DNA from: CAWDMW01 sp963803575
GTDB lineage: Bacteria > Pseudomonadota > Alphaproteobacteria > Rickettsiales > UBA998
Assembly: GCA_963803575.1 (NCBI GenBank)
Contig: CAWDMW010000002.1
Span: forward strand, 806,001-870,000
Direction of reading: 5' to 3'
Length of the DNA: 64,000 nt
Shown here piece by piece: positions 42,560-51,068 of the stretch (positions are counted from its first letter, which is position 1; each line of letters begins with the position of its first letter). The notes below the pieces were generated by a model, which worked only from the letters and a program-made list of their open reading frames with translations, had not been told where the DNA came from and searched no databases. The translations under genes were made by a program, and so were the position numbers.

Positions 42560-44242
42560 TTACCGTACTGCCTGAATCAGTGTTTCAAACATTTCGTCCG
42601 TAGTGGAAAGCACTTGTGAGGCAGCAGAGTATGCTTGTTGTGCAACAATCATTTTGTTAAATTCATCTGCCGTGTCTGTTGTGGAAAGCTCCAGTGAGTT
42701 TGGCGCAATAGATCCGGCTGATCCGTCACCAGGACGCCTGAGGTTCAGGTTTCCGGCAAGCTGATTTTCATCATAGACTGTACCATTAACATGCGTAAGT
42801 CCGCCTGGGTTTGGGAATGTTGCCACCGGAATCTGGTAAATCGTCTGACGCAGGCCATTATCAAAGATGGCGGTAATCAGGCCGCTTTCATCAATTTCAT
42901 ACCCTGCCAGTTCACCAAAGCGCACCCCGTCCTGATCTACCAGTGATATTTCAATGTTAGGCACGGAAGAATTGGACGAGAATTGTGTGAGTCCGTTTGT
43001 CTGGTCAATGGTTCCCAGATCAAGCGAGATTGCGGTTTCTGTCCCTGTTAGGAAGTCGTTTGCACCCGTAGATGCAGGCAGTCCGGTGATTTTCAACTGA
43101 ATGCCGTTAGGGTCATGAATGGCGTTACCGTCACCATCTGCGTAAGAGAGTGTACCGTTTCCATTAAAGACCAGATCAATCGCACTATCGCCATCACCTG
43201 TATCAATCACTCCGGTTGATAATTTGTTAGGGTCTCCGGTTAGATATAAATCAGATAGAGTGGCTGTCCAGTCATTGGCTGTGCTGATAGTTTTTGTCCA
43301 GACTACATCAAAGGAATGGCTGACACCCAATGAATCAAACACTTCAACCGTTGTGGTGTAAGGGTAATTAATAGGTAATTCAGGAGCGGTTGATGTGAAC
43401 GTTGCGCTTGCAGGCAGACCACCACCAAACTGTGTTTGGTCGTCAAAGGCAATATCAACGCTGGTTGTGCCCTGCTCGGTAGAGATAATAATCTCGTTAG
43501 TAACGGCATTGTAGCTTGCGGTGACACCAGCAACCCCATCAATAGCGGTGACTAAAGCCGCTTCATCCGCTATGGTCGTTAAGTCAATCACAGATGGCGG
43601 GTTTGCATCTACCGTAATGGTGATGTTACCCGAACCCGCATCATAGTTAGTCGCTGCGTTAGCATCTGATAAGGTGAAGCGTCCGGGGGTGTCCTCTACT
43701 TGTAAATCAGCAGGCAGATTGGCGTTTACTTCAATAGAGGTCGTGGCGCTGGCTGTTCCGGTAACCTGCTGAACATTCACCGCTTCCACACTGTTTAAGT
43801 CATTACTATTGGTTGCAAGAACATTTCCACTTTCATCGGTACGCTGCCCATACAGATAAAACCCTTCATTATTGATAAGGAAACCATCTGCATCAACATC
43901 GAAATCACCATTACGAGAATAATTATGCTCGTTAGGCTGGTTGTTTGTTCTGTCACTGACCACCAGAAAGCCGTTACCGTTAATCGCAACTTCTGTGGTG
44001 CCGCCAGTATTTTCAATCAGGCCTTGCTGGGCAACATTCTGATAGGTGTTGCTGATAACGGATCCTGACGTGAAACTAGATACAGTACCAAAGGTGTTGG
44101 TAACTAACGCTTCAAAGTGAACATCACGTCCTTTGTAAGCGGTTGTGCTGGAGTTGGCGATATTCTCTGATATGGCGGAAAGCTGAACACTTTGGGCTTT
44201 CAGGCCAGCAACAGAGGCGTAAAGGGAACTGGTTAAACTCAT
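42560..44242 (-). CDS. flgE: Flagellar hook protein FlgE
   Basis: Structural subunit of the flagellar hook, 560 residues. The N-terminus SLYASVAGLKAQSVQLSAIS with ENIANSSTTAYKG is the rod/hook signature. GNGFLVVSDRTNN lies near residue 110, and the C-terminal ELSTTDTADEFNKMIVAQQA with FETLIQAVR is the paired helix. The middle is expanded relative to E. coli FlgE (about 400), as is common in Alphaproteobacteria. An AGGAGATACCCCCC lead precedes the start. Confidence 0.94.
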   Translation of the reverse strand: MSLTSSLYASVAGLKAQSVQLSAISENIANSSTTAYKGRDVHFEALVTNTFGTVSSFTSGSVISNTYQNVAQQGLIENTGGTTEVAINGNGFLVVSDRTNNQPNEHNYSRNGDFDVDADGFLINNEGFYLYGQRTDESGNVLATNSNDLNSVEAVNVQQVTGTASATTSIEVNANLPADLQVEDTPGRFTLSDANAATNYDAGSGNITITVDANPPSVIDLTTIADEAALVTAIDGVAGVTASYNAVTNEIIISTEQGTTSVDIAFDDQTQFGGGLPASATFTSTAPELPINYPYTTTVEVFDSLGVSHSFDVVWTKTISTANDWTATLSDLYLTGDPNKLSTGVIDTGDGDSAIDLVFNGNGTLSYADGDGNAIHDPNGIQLKITGLPASTGANDFLTGTETAISLDLGTIDQTNGLTQFSSNSSVPNIEISLVDQDGVRFGELAGYEIDESGLITAIFDNGLRQTIYQIPVATFPNPGGLTHVNGTVYDENQLAGNLNLRRPGDGSAGSIAPNSLELSTTDTADEFNKMIVAQQAYSAASQVLSTTDEMFETLIQAVR

Positions 44243-44263
44243 GGGGGGTATCTCCTGCGTAAA

Positions 44264-45082
44264 TTATAAGATAAAATTGCTTAAGGTTTCGATAATGCCT
44301 GAAGAATCATCAGACTCACTATCTTCTGTGTTAGCCGCGTTGTTGTTGGCAGCGGCGGCCTGCTGAGCATTCTCAGATAAAGGTTTGGTTGTGTAGGTTG
44401 GTTGCAAAACGCTCAGAATATAAGCATCGCCAAATTTCAGGCTGCCTGCCTGCATTAATGGATTTTCGCTATCTTTCCCGCTTGTGTCCACTTTATCAAC
44501 GATCACCCAAGCACTTAGCGCAGAATCCACCGTGTCACCTTTGCCGGTTTTTGCGGTCATTTCCAGTGTCAGTACATCACCTTCCGCAACCGTTTCAGTA
44601 AAGTCATCTTTCTTTAAAATAAAGCGGTGATTCCCTTCATCCATTGAACCGGACTGGCGGTATACGACGGCACCACTGCTGTCTTTAACTGCAATATCCA
44701 AATCACCGGCATTGGCTGCTAAGCTAATGTTCCATACAGCCGTACCACTTTGCAGCACACCTGTTGGCGCATCAATCTGGATTTCTTTATCCAGATAACT
44801 CAAAGCACGCTGGCGGTTCTCTGAGGCTTCAATATTATTTTGTATCACGGTGTTATCATTTAAAATCATGACCTGCTCCAAAGTGGAATATTGTACAAGC
44901 TGGCTGGTATATTCTTCTGTATCTACCGGGTCCAAAGGATCCTGATTTTGCAATTGCGTTAAAAGCAGGTTCAGAAATACCTCCATATCTTCATTGGTAC
45001 GGCTTTGCTGCACTTCAGCGGATGTTTCTAATTGTGCGATACCCGGCGAGGAAGCGGCACTATTTTCCAGTATAGTTGTCAT
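44264..45082 (-). CDS. flgD: Flagellar hook capping protein FlgD
   Basis: Scaffold cap needed for hook assembly, 272 residues. The N-terminal motif FLNLLLTQLQNQDPLDPVDT with YTSQLVQYSTLEQ is diagnostic. The C-terminal FlgD Ig-like and tudor-like parts follow (LQSGTAVWNISLAANAGDLD). The C-terminal tail is Ala/Asn-rich and acidic. First gene of the operon, with AGGAG before the ATG; the 162-base region shared with divergent glyQ should hold its promoter. Confidence 0.92.
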   Translation of the reverse strand: MTTILENSAASSPGIAQLETSAEVQQSRTNEDMEVFLNLLLTQLQNQDPLDPVDTEEYTSQLVQYSTLEQVMILNDNTVIQNNIEASENRQRALSYLDKEIQIDAPTGVLQSGTAVWNISLAANAGDLDIAVKDSSGAVVYRQSGSMDEGNHRFILKKDDFTETVAEGDVLTLEMTAKTGKGDTVDSALSAWVIVDKVDTSGKDSENPLMQAGSLKFGDAYILSVLQPTYTTKPLSENAQQAAAANNNAANTEDSESDDSSGIIETLSNFIL

Positions 45083-45244
45083 GATAAAAGAACTCCTGTT
45101 AAAAACGTTCTAAAATGAATTACTGCCCTACCCTATGCAAACAATGTTCCAATTTGCTTAACATGCCGCATTTTTTTATGACTTTGAGCATATTGCTGAT
45201 GAAATGTATGTTAGAAATATTTGCATTGCATCCGCACATTGGCT

Positions 45245-46174
45245 ATGACAGAGGGCATGAGTACACAGCCCTTGCCACCTTCTGCGTCAAAGCTTCCGTT
45301 TGCTTTTCAGGATATTATCTTCACGCTACAACATTATTGGGCGCGTCATGGATGTGTGATCTTGCAGCCGTATGATATAGAAGTCGGGGCAGGGACGTTT
45401 CATCCGGCTACTACCTTGCGTGCATTGGGCGAAGCACCATGGAATGCAGCGTACGTACAGCCCTCACGACGTCCGGCAGATGGGCGATATGGTGAAAATC
45501 CGAACCGTTTGCAACATTATTACCAGTTTCAGGTCGTGCTGAAACCTTCACCGGACAATATTCAGGAGCTTTATCTTGGCAGTCTGGCGGCACTAGGCAT
45601 TGATGCATTGGTGCATGATATACGATTTGTAGAAGATGACTGGGAAAGCCCCACTCTTGGTGCATGGGGGCTTGGCTGGGAAGTCTGGTGCAATGGTATG
45701 GAAGTCACGCAATTCACCTATTTTCAGCAGGTGGGCGGATTTGAATGCCGTCCTGTGACAGGGGAGTTGACGTATGGTTTAGAGCGGCTGGCAATGTATA
45801 TTCAGGGCGTGGATAACGTGTATGATCTGGTATGGAACCAACCGATGGAAGGAAAGCCTGTCTGTTATTATCGTGACGTGTTCCACCGCAATGAAGTGGA
45901 GGCTTCCACCTATAATCTGGAAACCGCTAACACTGATATGCTGTTTCGTCACTTTGCGGATGCAGAAACGGAATGCATGGCAACGCTTGAGCATGGCTTG
46001 GCACTGCCCGCCTATGATTATTGCCTGAAAGCCTCCCACTTATTTAACCTGCTTGACGCGCGTGGAGTGATTGGAGTGACAGAACGTGCCGCATACATAG
46101 GCAGAGTGCGTGGCATGGCCAAAGGGTGTTGCGCTGCGTATATTGAACAGTCAAAAGAAACAAAACAAGAGTAG
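45245..46174 (+). CDS. glyQ: Glycyl-tRNA synthetase alpha subunit
   Basis: Catalytic alpha subunit of the tetrameric (alpha2beta2) glycyl-tRNA synthetase. Motifs: [60 protein letters not shown] and RYG-type ATP-binding residues, with [20 protein letters not shown] near residue 170. About 309 residues. The start is uncertain: ATGs at 45245 and 45257 are in frame, and neither has a well-placed ribosome-binding site. panD begins five bases after its stop. Confidence 0.95.
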   Translation: MTEGMSTQPLPPSASKLPFAFQDIIFTLQHYWARHGCVILQPYDIEVGAGTFHPATTLRALGEAPWNAAYVQPSRRPADGRYGENPNRLQHYYQFQVVLKPSPDNIQELYLGSLAALGIDALVHDIRFVEDDWESPTLGAWGLGWEVWCNGMEVTQFTYFQQVGGFECRPVTGELTYGLERLAMYIQGVDNVYDLVWNQPMEGKPVCYYRDVFHRNEVEASTYNLETANTDMLFRHFADAETECMATLEHGLALPAYDYCLKASHLFNLLDARGVIGVTERAAYIGRVRGMAKGCCAAYIEQSKETKQE

Positions 46175-46179
46175 AAAAT

Positions 46180-46536
46180 ATGTTATTGACATTACTCAAA
46201 TGTAAACTGCACCGCGCAGTGGTTACAGACAGCCATCTGGATTATGAAGGGTCGATTGGTATTGATAAGGCATTAATGGACGCGGCAGGATTATTGTCGC
46301 ATGAACGCGTGGATGTGTTGAACATTAATAACGGCCAGCGATTCAGCACGTATGTAATTGAAGCTGCTTCGGGTAGCCACGATATTGTAATTAACGGTGC
46401 CGCAGCCCGACTGGTGCAGCAAGGGGATCGCGTTATTATTTGTGCGTTTGCTCAGATGGAAGCGGATACAGCAGCAACGTATGAACCGACATTAGTGTTA
46501 TTAGACGACCATAACCATATTAAGGCGACACACTAA
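46180..46536 (+). CDS. panD: Aspartate 1-decarboxylase precursor
   Basis: Makes beta-alanine for pantothenate and CoA. The 118-residue proenzyme has the self-cleavage site Gly24-Ser25 in DYEGSIGID, giving the pyruvoyl group, and Lys9 near the N-terminus ([12 protein letters not shown]). [15 protein letters not shown] and [16 protein letters not shown] are typical. It is inserted between the two subunit genes of glycyl-tRNA synthetase, with five bases to glyQ and one to glyS, so all three are almost certainly on one transcript. Confidence 0.94.
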   Translation: MLLTLLKCKLHRAVVTDSHLDYEGSIGIDKALMDAAGLLSHERVDVLNINNGQRFSTYVIEAASGSHDIVINGAAARLVQQGDRVIICAFAQMEADTAATYEPTLVLLDDHNHIKATH

Positions 46537-46537
46537 C

Positions 46538-48601
46538 ATGGCAGACTTGTTGCTGGAGCTACATAGTGAAGAAATTCCTGCCCGTATGCAGGAAGCGGCG
46601 TTGACGCAACTGCAAAGCCGCATCACTACTATGCTGGATGAAATACGGCTTAGTTACGGTACGGTGCAAGGCTACGTTACACCTCGTCGTCTTGCTGTGT
46701 GGGTGCAGGATGTGCCACAATTCCAGCCGGATCAAACCATAGAGCGTAAAGGGCCTAAAGTTTCTGCCCCTGACAAAGCGATTGAAGGATTCTGTAAATC
46801 TGTAGGAGTTGTTTCACGTGATGCGCTGGAAGTAAGACGTATGGGCAAAGATGATGTGTATATGGCAGTGATGCATCAATCAGGTAAAGCAAGCAAAGAC
46901 GTTCTGCAGCAAAGCATTGCATCGTTGATGGCGGATTTTCACTGGCCAAAATCCATGCGCTGGGGAAATTATGACGGTGCATGGGTGCGTCCACTCCGAA
47001 GCATTCTTTGCTTGCTGGATGATAGCGTCATACCCGTTGCATGGGGACATATCACAGCGGGCAATATTACTTACGGTCACCGATTTATGGCACCTGATAA
47101 AATTGAAATAAACCATCCATCAGACTATGAAGCAAAATTGAAAGAAGCTTACGTAATTGCAGATGCGAGCAAGCGTCAGGCAATGATTGCAGGTCAGCTG
47201 GAAGAGATAGGTAAAACCCATAATATGGGTGTCAAACAGGATATTGGATTGTTTAAGGAAGTGACCGGATTAGTGGAGTACCCTGTAGCGTTGTTTGGTT
47301 CCTTTGATGCAGAGTATATGCAGCTGCCACAGGAAGTGTTGGTACTGGAAATGCGCCATCACCAGAAATATTTTGCGGTACTAGACAGCCAAGGGCAGGT
47401 TGCACCGCATTTTGTGACGGTGTCTAATATTCAGGCGCAGGACGGTGGACGTCATATCGTTGAGGGTAATGAACGAGTGTTGCGGGCAAGGCTGGATGAT
47501 GGTTTGTTCTTCTGGGCGCAAGATAGGAAAACTTCTCTGGATGTCTGGGCAAATGCTTTGGAAGGCATGGTGTTCCACCATGCGCTTGGCACGATGAAAG
47601 ACAAGGTAGAACGAATCAAGACGTTAGCCGCTTACTTAGCAGTGTTTGTGCCTCATGCAACCATTACGCATGTCTCGCGTGCAGCTGAATTGGCAAAGGC
47701 TGATCTGACCACCGGTATGGTGGGAGAGTTTCCAGAACTGCAAGGGACTATGGGACGGTATTATGCGTTGGCTGCTGGGGAAGATGAGGCAGTAGCGGAT
47801 GCCATACGGGATCATTATAAGCCTGTAGGTCAATCAGATGACTTGCCCGCCTCTGGTGTAGGTACCGCAGTTGCGCTGGCGGATAAGCTGGATACATTGG
47901 CTGGATTATTTGCAGCAGGTGAACTGCCTACAGGTTCCAAAGACCCGTTTGCCCTGCGGCGTGCGGCGTTAGGTGTGATTCGTATGATACGAACACATGA
48001 CTTGCGTATTCCTCTATCACTTGGTCTTGGTGCGGCATTGGCACCGTTCAAGCAGGCATTTGATACGGAGGCGGCTTACGCATTACTGCATCAGTTCATG
48101 ATGGATCGTCTGACCGTGATGTTGCGTGAAGAAGGTATGGCGCACGATGTGGTTGCAGCGGTATGTGCTGTGCATAGCAATGATATCACCGATACGGTGC
48201 GTGTGGTGAATGTACTGGCTGATTTTTTAAACATGCCGCGAGGTGCGGCGCTGGTTGCAGGCTACAAACGTGCATCAAATATTGTGCGAAAGGAAGAGAG
48301 CAAAGAGGGGCGTATCTTTACAGGTGATTACGTGGTTTCACTGATTGAACAGCCGGAAGAAAAAGCACTGGCTGCGGAGTTGGTGCGTGTGTCTGGGTGC
48401 ATGACAAAAGACAGAAAAAATGAATCCTACGAAGAGGCGTTTGTGCATCTTGCTGAATTATCGACACCTTTGGATGCATTCTTCGATCAAGTGATGGTAA
48501 ATAGCGACAATGCCGAAGTGCGTGTCAATCGCCTGAACATGTTGGCGGCCATGCGTGCCATAGTGGATGGCATGGCAGACTTATCGCATATTGAAGGCTA
48601 A
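46538..48601 (+). CDS. glyS: Glycyl-tRNA synthetase beta subunit
   Basis: 687-residue beta subunit that binds tRNA-Gly. It opens with LLLELHSEEIPARMQ, the family start, followed by YVTPRRLAVWV, and later KSMRWGNYDGAWVRPLRSIL, MRHHQKYFAVLD and GSKDPFALRRAALGVIRM. The C-terminal anticodon-binding region ends FDQVMVNSDNAEVRVNRLNML. It follows panD by one base. A terminator hairpin lies just after the stop. Confidence 0.96.
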   Translation: MADLLLELHSEEIPARMQEAALTQLQSRITTMLDEIRLSYGTVQGYVTPRRLAVWVQDVPQFQPDQTIERKGPKVSAPDKAIEGFCKSVGVVSRDALEVRRMGKDDVYMAVMHQSGKASKDVLQQSIASLMADFHWPKSMRWGNYDGAWVRPLRSILCLLDDSVIPVAWGHITAGNITYGHRFMAPDKIEINHPSDYEAKLKEAYVIADASKRQAMIAGQLEEIGKTHNMGVKQDIGLFKEVTGLVEYPVALFGSFDAEYMQLPQEVLVLEMRHHQKYFAVLDSQGQVAPHFVTVSNIQAQDGGRHIVEGNERVLRARLDDGLFFWAQDRKTSLDVWANALEGMVFHHALGTMKDKVERIKTLAAYLAVFVPHATITHVSRAAELAKADLTTGMVGEFPELQGTMGRYYALAAGEDEAVADAIRDHYKPVGQSDDLPASGVGTAVALADKLDTLAGLFAAGELPTGSKDPFALRRAALGVIRMIRTHDLRIPLSLGLGAALAPFKQAFDTEAAYALLHQFMMDRLTVMLREEGMAHDVVAAVCAVHSNDITDTVRVVNVLADFLNMPRGAALVAGYKRASNIVRKEESKEGRIFTGDYVVSLIEQPEEKALAAELVRVSGCMTKDRKNESYEEAFVHLAELSTPLDAFFDQVMVNSDNAEVRVNRLNMLAAMRAIVDGMADLSHIEG

Positions 48602-48602
48602 C

Positions 48603-48665
48603 TATAGTGATTTTTATTTTTATTTACGCATTTTATGCGTTTTTGAAAATAAAAATAAGCACTAT
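48603..48665. repeat. Long imperfect inverted repeat 1
   Basis: Arms beginning TATAGTGA (left) and ending GCACTATA (right) pair over about 28 bases, mostly A/T, around the ACGCAT/ATGCGT tip. It is the first of three consecutive inverted repeats between glyS and the coiled-coil gene. Confidence 0.65.
48626..48644 (+). terminator. Factor-independent terminator of glyQ-panD-glyS
   Basis: ACGCAT (48626-48631) pairs with ATGCGT (48635-48640), followed by TTTT. The hairpin is the tip of a longer imperfect inverted repeat (48603-48665) whose AT-rich arms extend the stem, so it should work in both directions. Confidence 0.7.
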
Positions 48666-48677
48666 AATCTTTTAACA

Positions 48678-48741
48678 TATAGCATTTTTTTCATTTTTCA
48701 TAGATCAGCAACGCTGATCTATGAGAAGTGAAAATGCTATA
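48678..48741. repeat. Long inverted repeat 2
   Basis: TATAGCATTTT (left) matches AAAATGCTATA (right), and the inner arms CATAGATCAGC and GCTGATCTATG are perfect around an AAC loop. The overall stem is close to 30 bases. There is no T run on either side that would make it an ordinary terminator. Confidence 0.7.
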
Positions 48742-48744
48742 CAC

Positions 48745-48789
48745 AAAAAAATCCCTCAATCTTCGTTCCCAGGACGAGGATTAAGGGAT
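48745..48789 (-). terminator. Factor-independent terminator
   Basis: On the minus strand a long stem (arms 48751-48766 and 48774-48789, with a few mismatches) is followed by seven T (plus-strand A run 48745-48751). It terminates the coiled-coil gene, whose stop is only five bases away. Confidence 0.82.
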
Positions 48790-48793
48790 ATGC

Positions 48794-49852
48794 TTATGCT
48801 GAAACAGAAGAAAGAATTAATTTCTTCGTTCTCAATCGATTCAACTCTTTAGAGAGTTGAATCGACTGAGTTCTTAAAGCATTTACCAATTCGAGGTTGT
48901 CATAAACAATCTCGGTTGGACGCGCTTCAAGTTCTTTAACTCGCTTCTCAAGAACCGCTCGTTGGTTCTGACAATTTCCAAGAGCGTTATTGTAACGCTC
49001 TTGCATCGATTTAAGCTGATTGTTCTCTTTTTGAAGTGCAAAAATATTTTGCACAGATGATTCCAACTCTTCAAACAGAGAGTTTCGTTCGCTAGACAAA
49101 GATTCACGTTCGTTTTGAAGTGAAAACGCAAATCTTTTTAGTTCATTAATTTTTTCTAAATCAGCAAAATGCTGATCCCCGAAGTCTTTGCAAAGCTTAA
49201 CCAACTCATTGTTCTTTTGCTTAGCTTGTCTGTGCTGTTGTGAAATTTTATGAAAAAGTTTCGCTCCAGAAAGTTTGAACTCCTTTTCAGAGAGTTTTTG
49301 ATTCTCTGCTTTTAAATCAGCAGAAGTTTCTTTCTCTTTGGTTAGCTCTTGTTGAAGCTTTTCAGCCTCACCAGAAGCATTTTCAAAAAAGCCACGGAAC
49401 TTTTCAGTCATTTTGCAGAAAAAATCTTTGTCTTTTTCAAGTGAAATAATTTGCTTTTTAAGCCTATTATTTTCACTCTCGATTTCAGTAACTTTTTCAT
49501 TCTTTTGCATGTGACTTTGGGAAATATTCTTCTCCCAAGACAGTTCTTCATTAATATTAGAAATGTTTATAATCAAGAGGTCATTCTCTTGATTTCTTTC
49601 CTCCAACTGCATTTCTAACTCAATAACTTGCTCTGCAAGTTTTAGGTTGGATTGATAAGCACTTTTTATTGCTCCCAATCTATCCGCTAATTCGCTGGAA
49701 GATTGAGCAAGAATTGAAAAAAAGTTTTTCTTCTGTCTTTCAACCAGAGGCGTTCTGCGATAAGCAGAACGAAGTCTATTGACGTTGTAAACGTCATATC
49801 CGCAAACTATGAGACAAACGGCGAAAACAATTCCACAAATGGTAGTAATCAT
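48794..49852 (-). CDS. Membrane-anchored coiled-coil protein, orphan
   Basis: A 352-residue protein with a single N-terminal membrane helix (ITTICGIVFAVCLIVCGY) followed by about 300 residues of nearly continuous coiled coil rich in Glu, Lys, Gln, Asn and Leu, and a basic end (LNRLRTKKLILSSVSA). The topology suggests a cytoplasmic rod tethered to the inner membrane. No enzymatic domain is visible and I recognise no family; such sequences resemble many unrelated coiled coils. The gene is AT-rich compared with its neighbours, stands alone with its own terminator, and contains an exceptional number of short perfect inverted repeats (see findings). Confidence 0.75.
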   Translation of the reverse strand: MITTICGIVFAVCLIVCGYDVYNVNRLRSAYRRTPLVERQKKNFFSILAQSSSELADRLGAIKSAYQSNLKLAEQVIELEMQLEERNQENDLLIINISNINEELSWEKNISQSHMQKNEKVTEIESENNRLKKQIISLEKDKDFFCKMTEKFRGFFENASGEAEKLQQELTKEKETSADLKAENQKLSEKEFKLSGAKLFHKISQQHRQAKQKNNELVKLCKDFGDQHFADLEKINELKRFAFSLQNERESLSSERNSLFEELESSVQNIFALQKENNQLKSMQERYNNALGNCQNQRAVLEKRVKELEARPTEIVYDNLELVNALRTQSIQLSKELNRLRTKKLILSSVSA

Positions 49853-50024
49853 GATGTTAGGGTGCCATTATGGCATAAATGAACGAGGGGTCGATGATAC
49901 AAGTATCATCATCAAAATTTCAGTCTTTACTTTACACCAGCTTTTCAATACTTGCAATCACAAAGTAACAGCTTGCCATTCACATGCAGTGACACATAAG
50001 TAATAATCCTTGTAAAAGTGCAGA

Positions 50025-51068
50025 CTATGACTGTGTGAAAGCAAAGATGTGGGGTGGCTCAAACGTGATGTGCATGATGTCGCCTATGGCCGGGCGCGTG
50101 CCGTAAATATGGTGCAGGCGCATGAGTTGCCCTTCTGGCAGATGGCCACTAACCAGCCATCCGGCACCTGTATGAGCAACCGCCGATACACATAGCGGTG
50201 CACCTGTCTCATTGGCACGAGTGGTGCGGATACCTTCCGGTCGGGTCACGATATGCAGTGCTTGTGCGTTTGGCACATGATGTAATGCAGATACAGGCAA
50301 TTCTCCCAATGGCGTAGCAATCATGCCACCTTTGTGGTGGCCTTCCAACACATTAATATGCCCAAAGAACTTTGCCGCTTCTATGTCAGCGGGCTGATTA
50401 TGCAACGCGTCAGGGCTTCCGGTTTGGTGGATGCGTCCATGTTGCCCGAGCAACACCATCGTGTCAGCCATCATCAGGGCTTCTTCCGGGTCGTGCGTGA
50501 CCATAATGATGGGGATGTTTGCCTGGGCAAGGGTATGGAGAATATCTTCACGTATGTTACGCCGCATTGCATGATCCAGATTCGCAAAGGGTTCGTCCAG
50601 TAACATCATCGTTGGTGAAGGTGCCAGACTACGCGCCAGCGCCACCCGTTGATGTTGCCCGCCTGAGAGTTGATGCGGATAACGTTTGGCATAATTAGAT
50701 AACCCAATTAATTCCAGCATGGTTTGTGTAATAGTGTGTTGTTGATCCTTTGGCAAATGGCGAAGGCCAAACCTGATGTTACGCTCAACATTGAGGTGAG
50801 GAAACAGGGCAGGATGCTGAAATACCAGCCCTATGTTGCGCTGACTTGCAGGAATATGCTGCGTTTCACTTGCTAACGTAGTGTTGTTATAAGCTATATC
50901 ACCTGATTGTACTGTCTCCAGACCAGCAATGAGTCGCAATAGCGTGGATTTGCCGCACCCGGATGCTCCTACCAAACAGGTGAGTTTCCCTGCTGAAACA
51001 TCCAGCGACACATCTCGCAATACAGGCGTGTTTCCATAAGCATGAGACAGGTTGCGTATGCTTAACAT
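50025..51068 (-). CDS. fbpC: Ferric-iron-type ABC transporter ATP-binding protein
   Basis: A 347-residue ATPase of an FbpABC/AfuABC-type importer. Walker A GASGCGKST (residues 34-42), Q-loop FQHPALFPHL, signature LSGGQ (134-138), Walker B MMLLDEP and the H-switch MVTHD are complete. The C-terminal TOBE-like regulatory domain covers residues 240-347. I start at 51068; the longer frame from 51149 lies within the permease gene. The start overlaps the permease stop by seven bases. Together with 51062-52685 and 52704-53744 it forms the importer. Confidence 0.9.
   Translation of the reverse strand: MLSIRNLSHAYGNTPVLRDVSLDVSAGKLTCLVGASGCGKSTLLRLIAGLETVQSGDIAYNNTTLASETQHIPASQRNIGLVFQHPALFPHLNVERNIRFGLRHLPKDQQHTITQTMLELIGLSNYAKRYPHQLSGGQHQRVALARSLAPSPTMMLLDEPFANLDHAMRRNIREDILHTLAQANIPIIMVTHDPEEALMMADTMVLLGQHGRIHQTGSPDALHNQPADIEAAKFFGHINVLEGHHKGGMIATPLGELPVSALHHVPNAQALHIVTRPEGIRTTRANETGAPLCVSAVAHTGAGWLVSGHLPEGQLMRLHHIYGTRPAIGDIMHITFEPPHIFAFTQS

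Noticed and set aside
45115..45375. Open frame overlapping the start of glyQ
   Set aside because: It is a Cys/Leu-rich shadow running into conserved glyQ sequence in another frame.
48883..49131. Alternative reading frame within the coiled-coil gene
   Set aside because: It is a shadow frame; the coiled-coil frame is continuous over 352 codons with a start, membrane helix and terminator.
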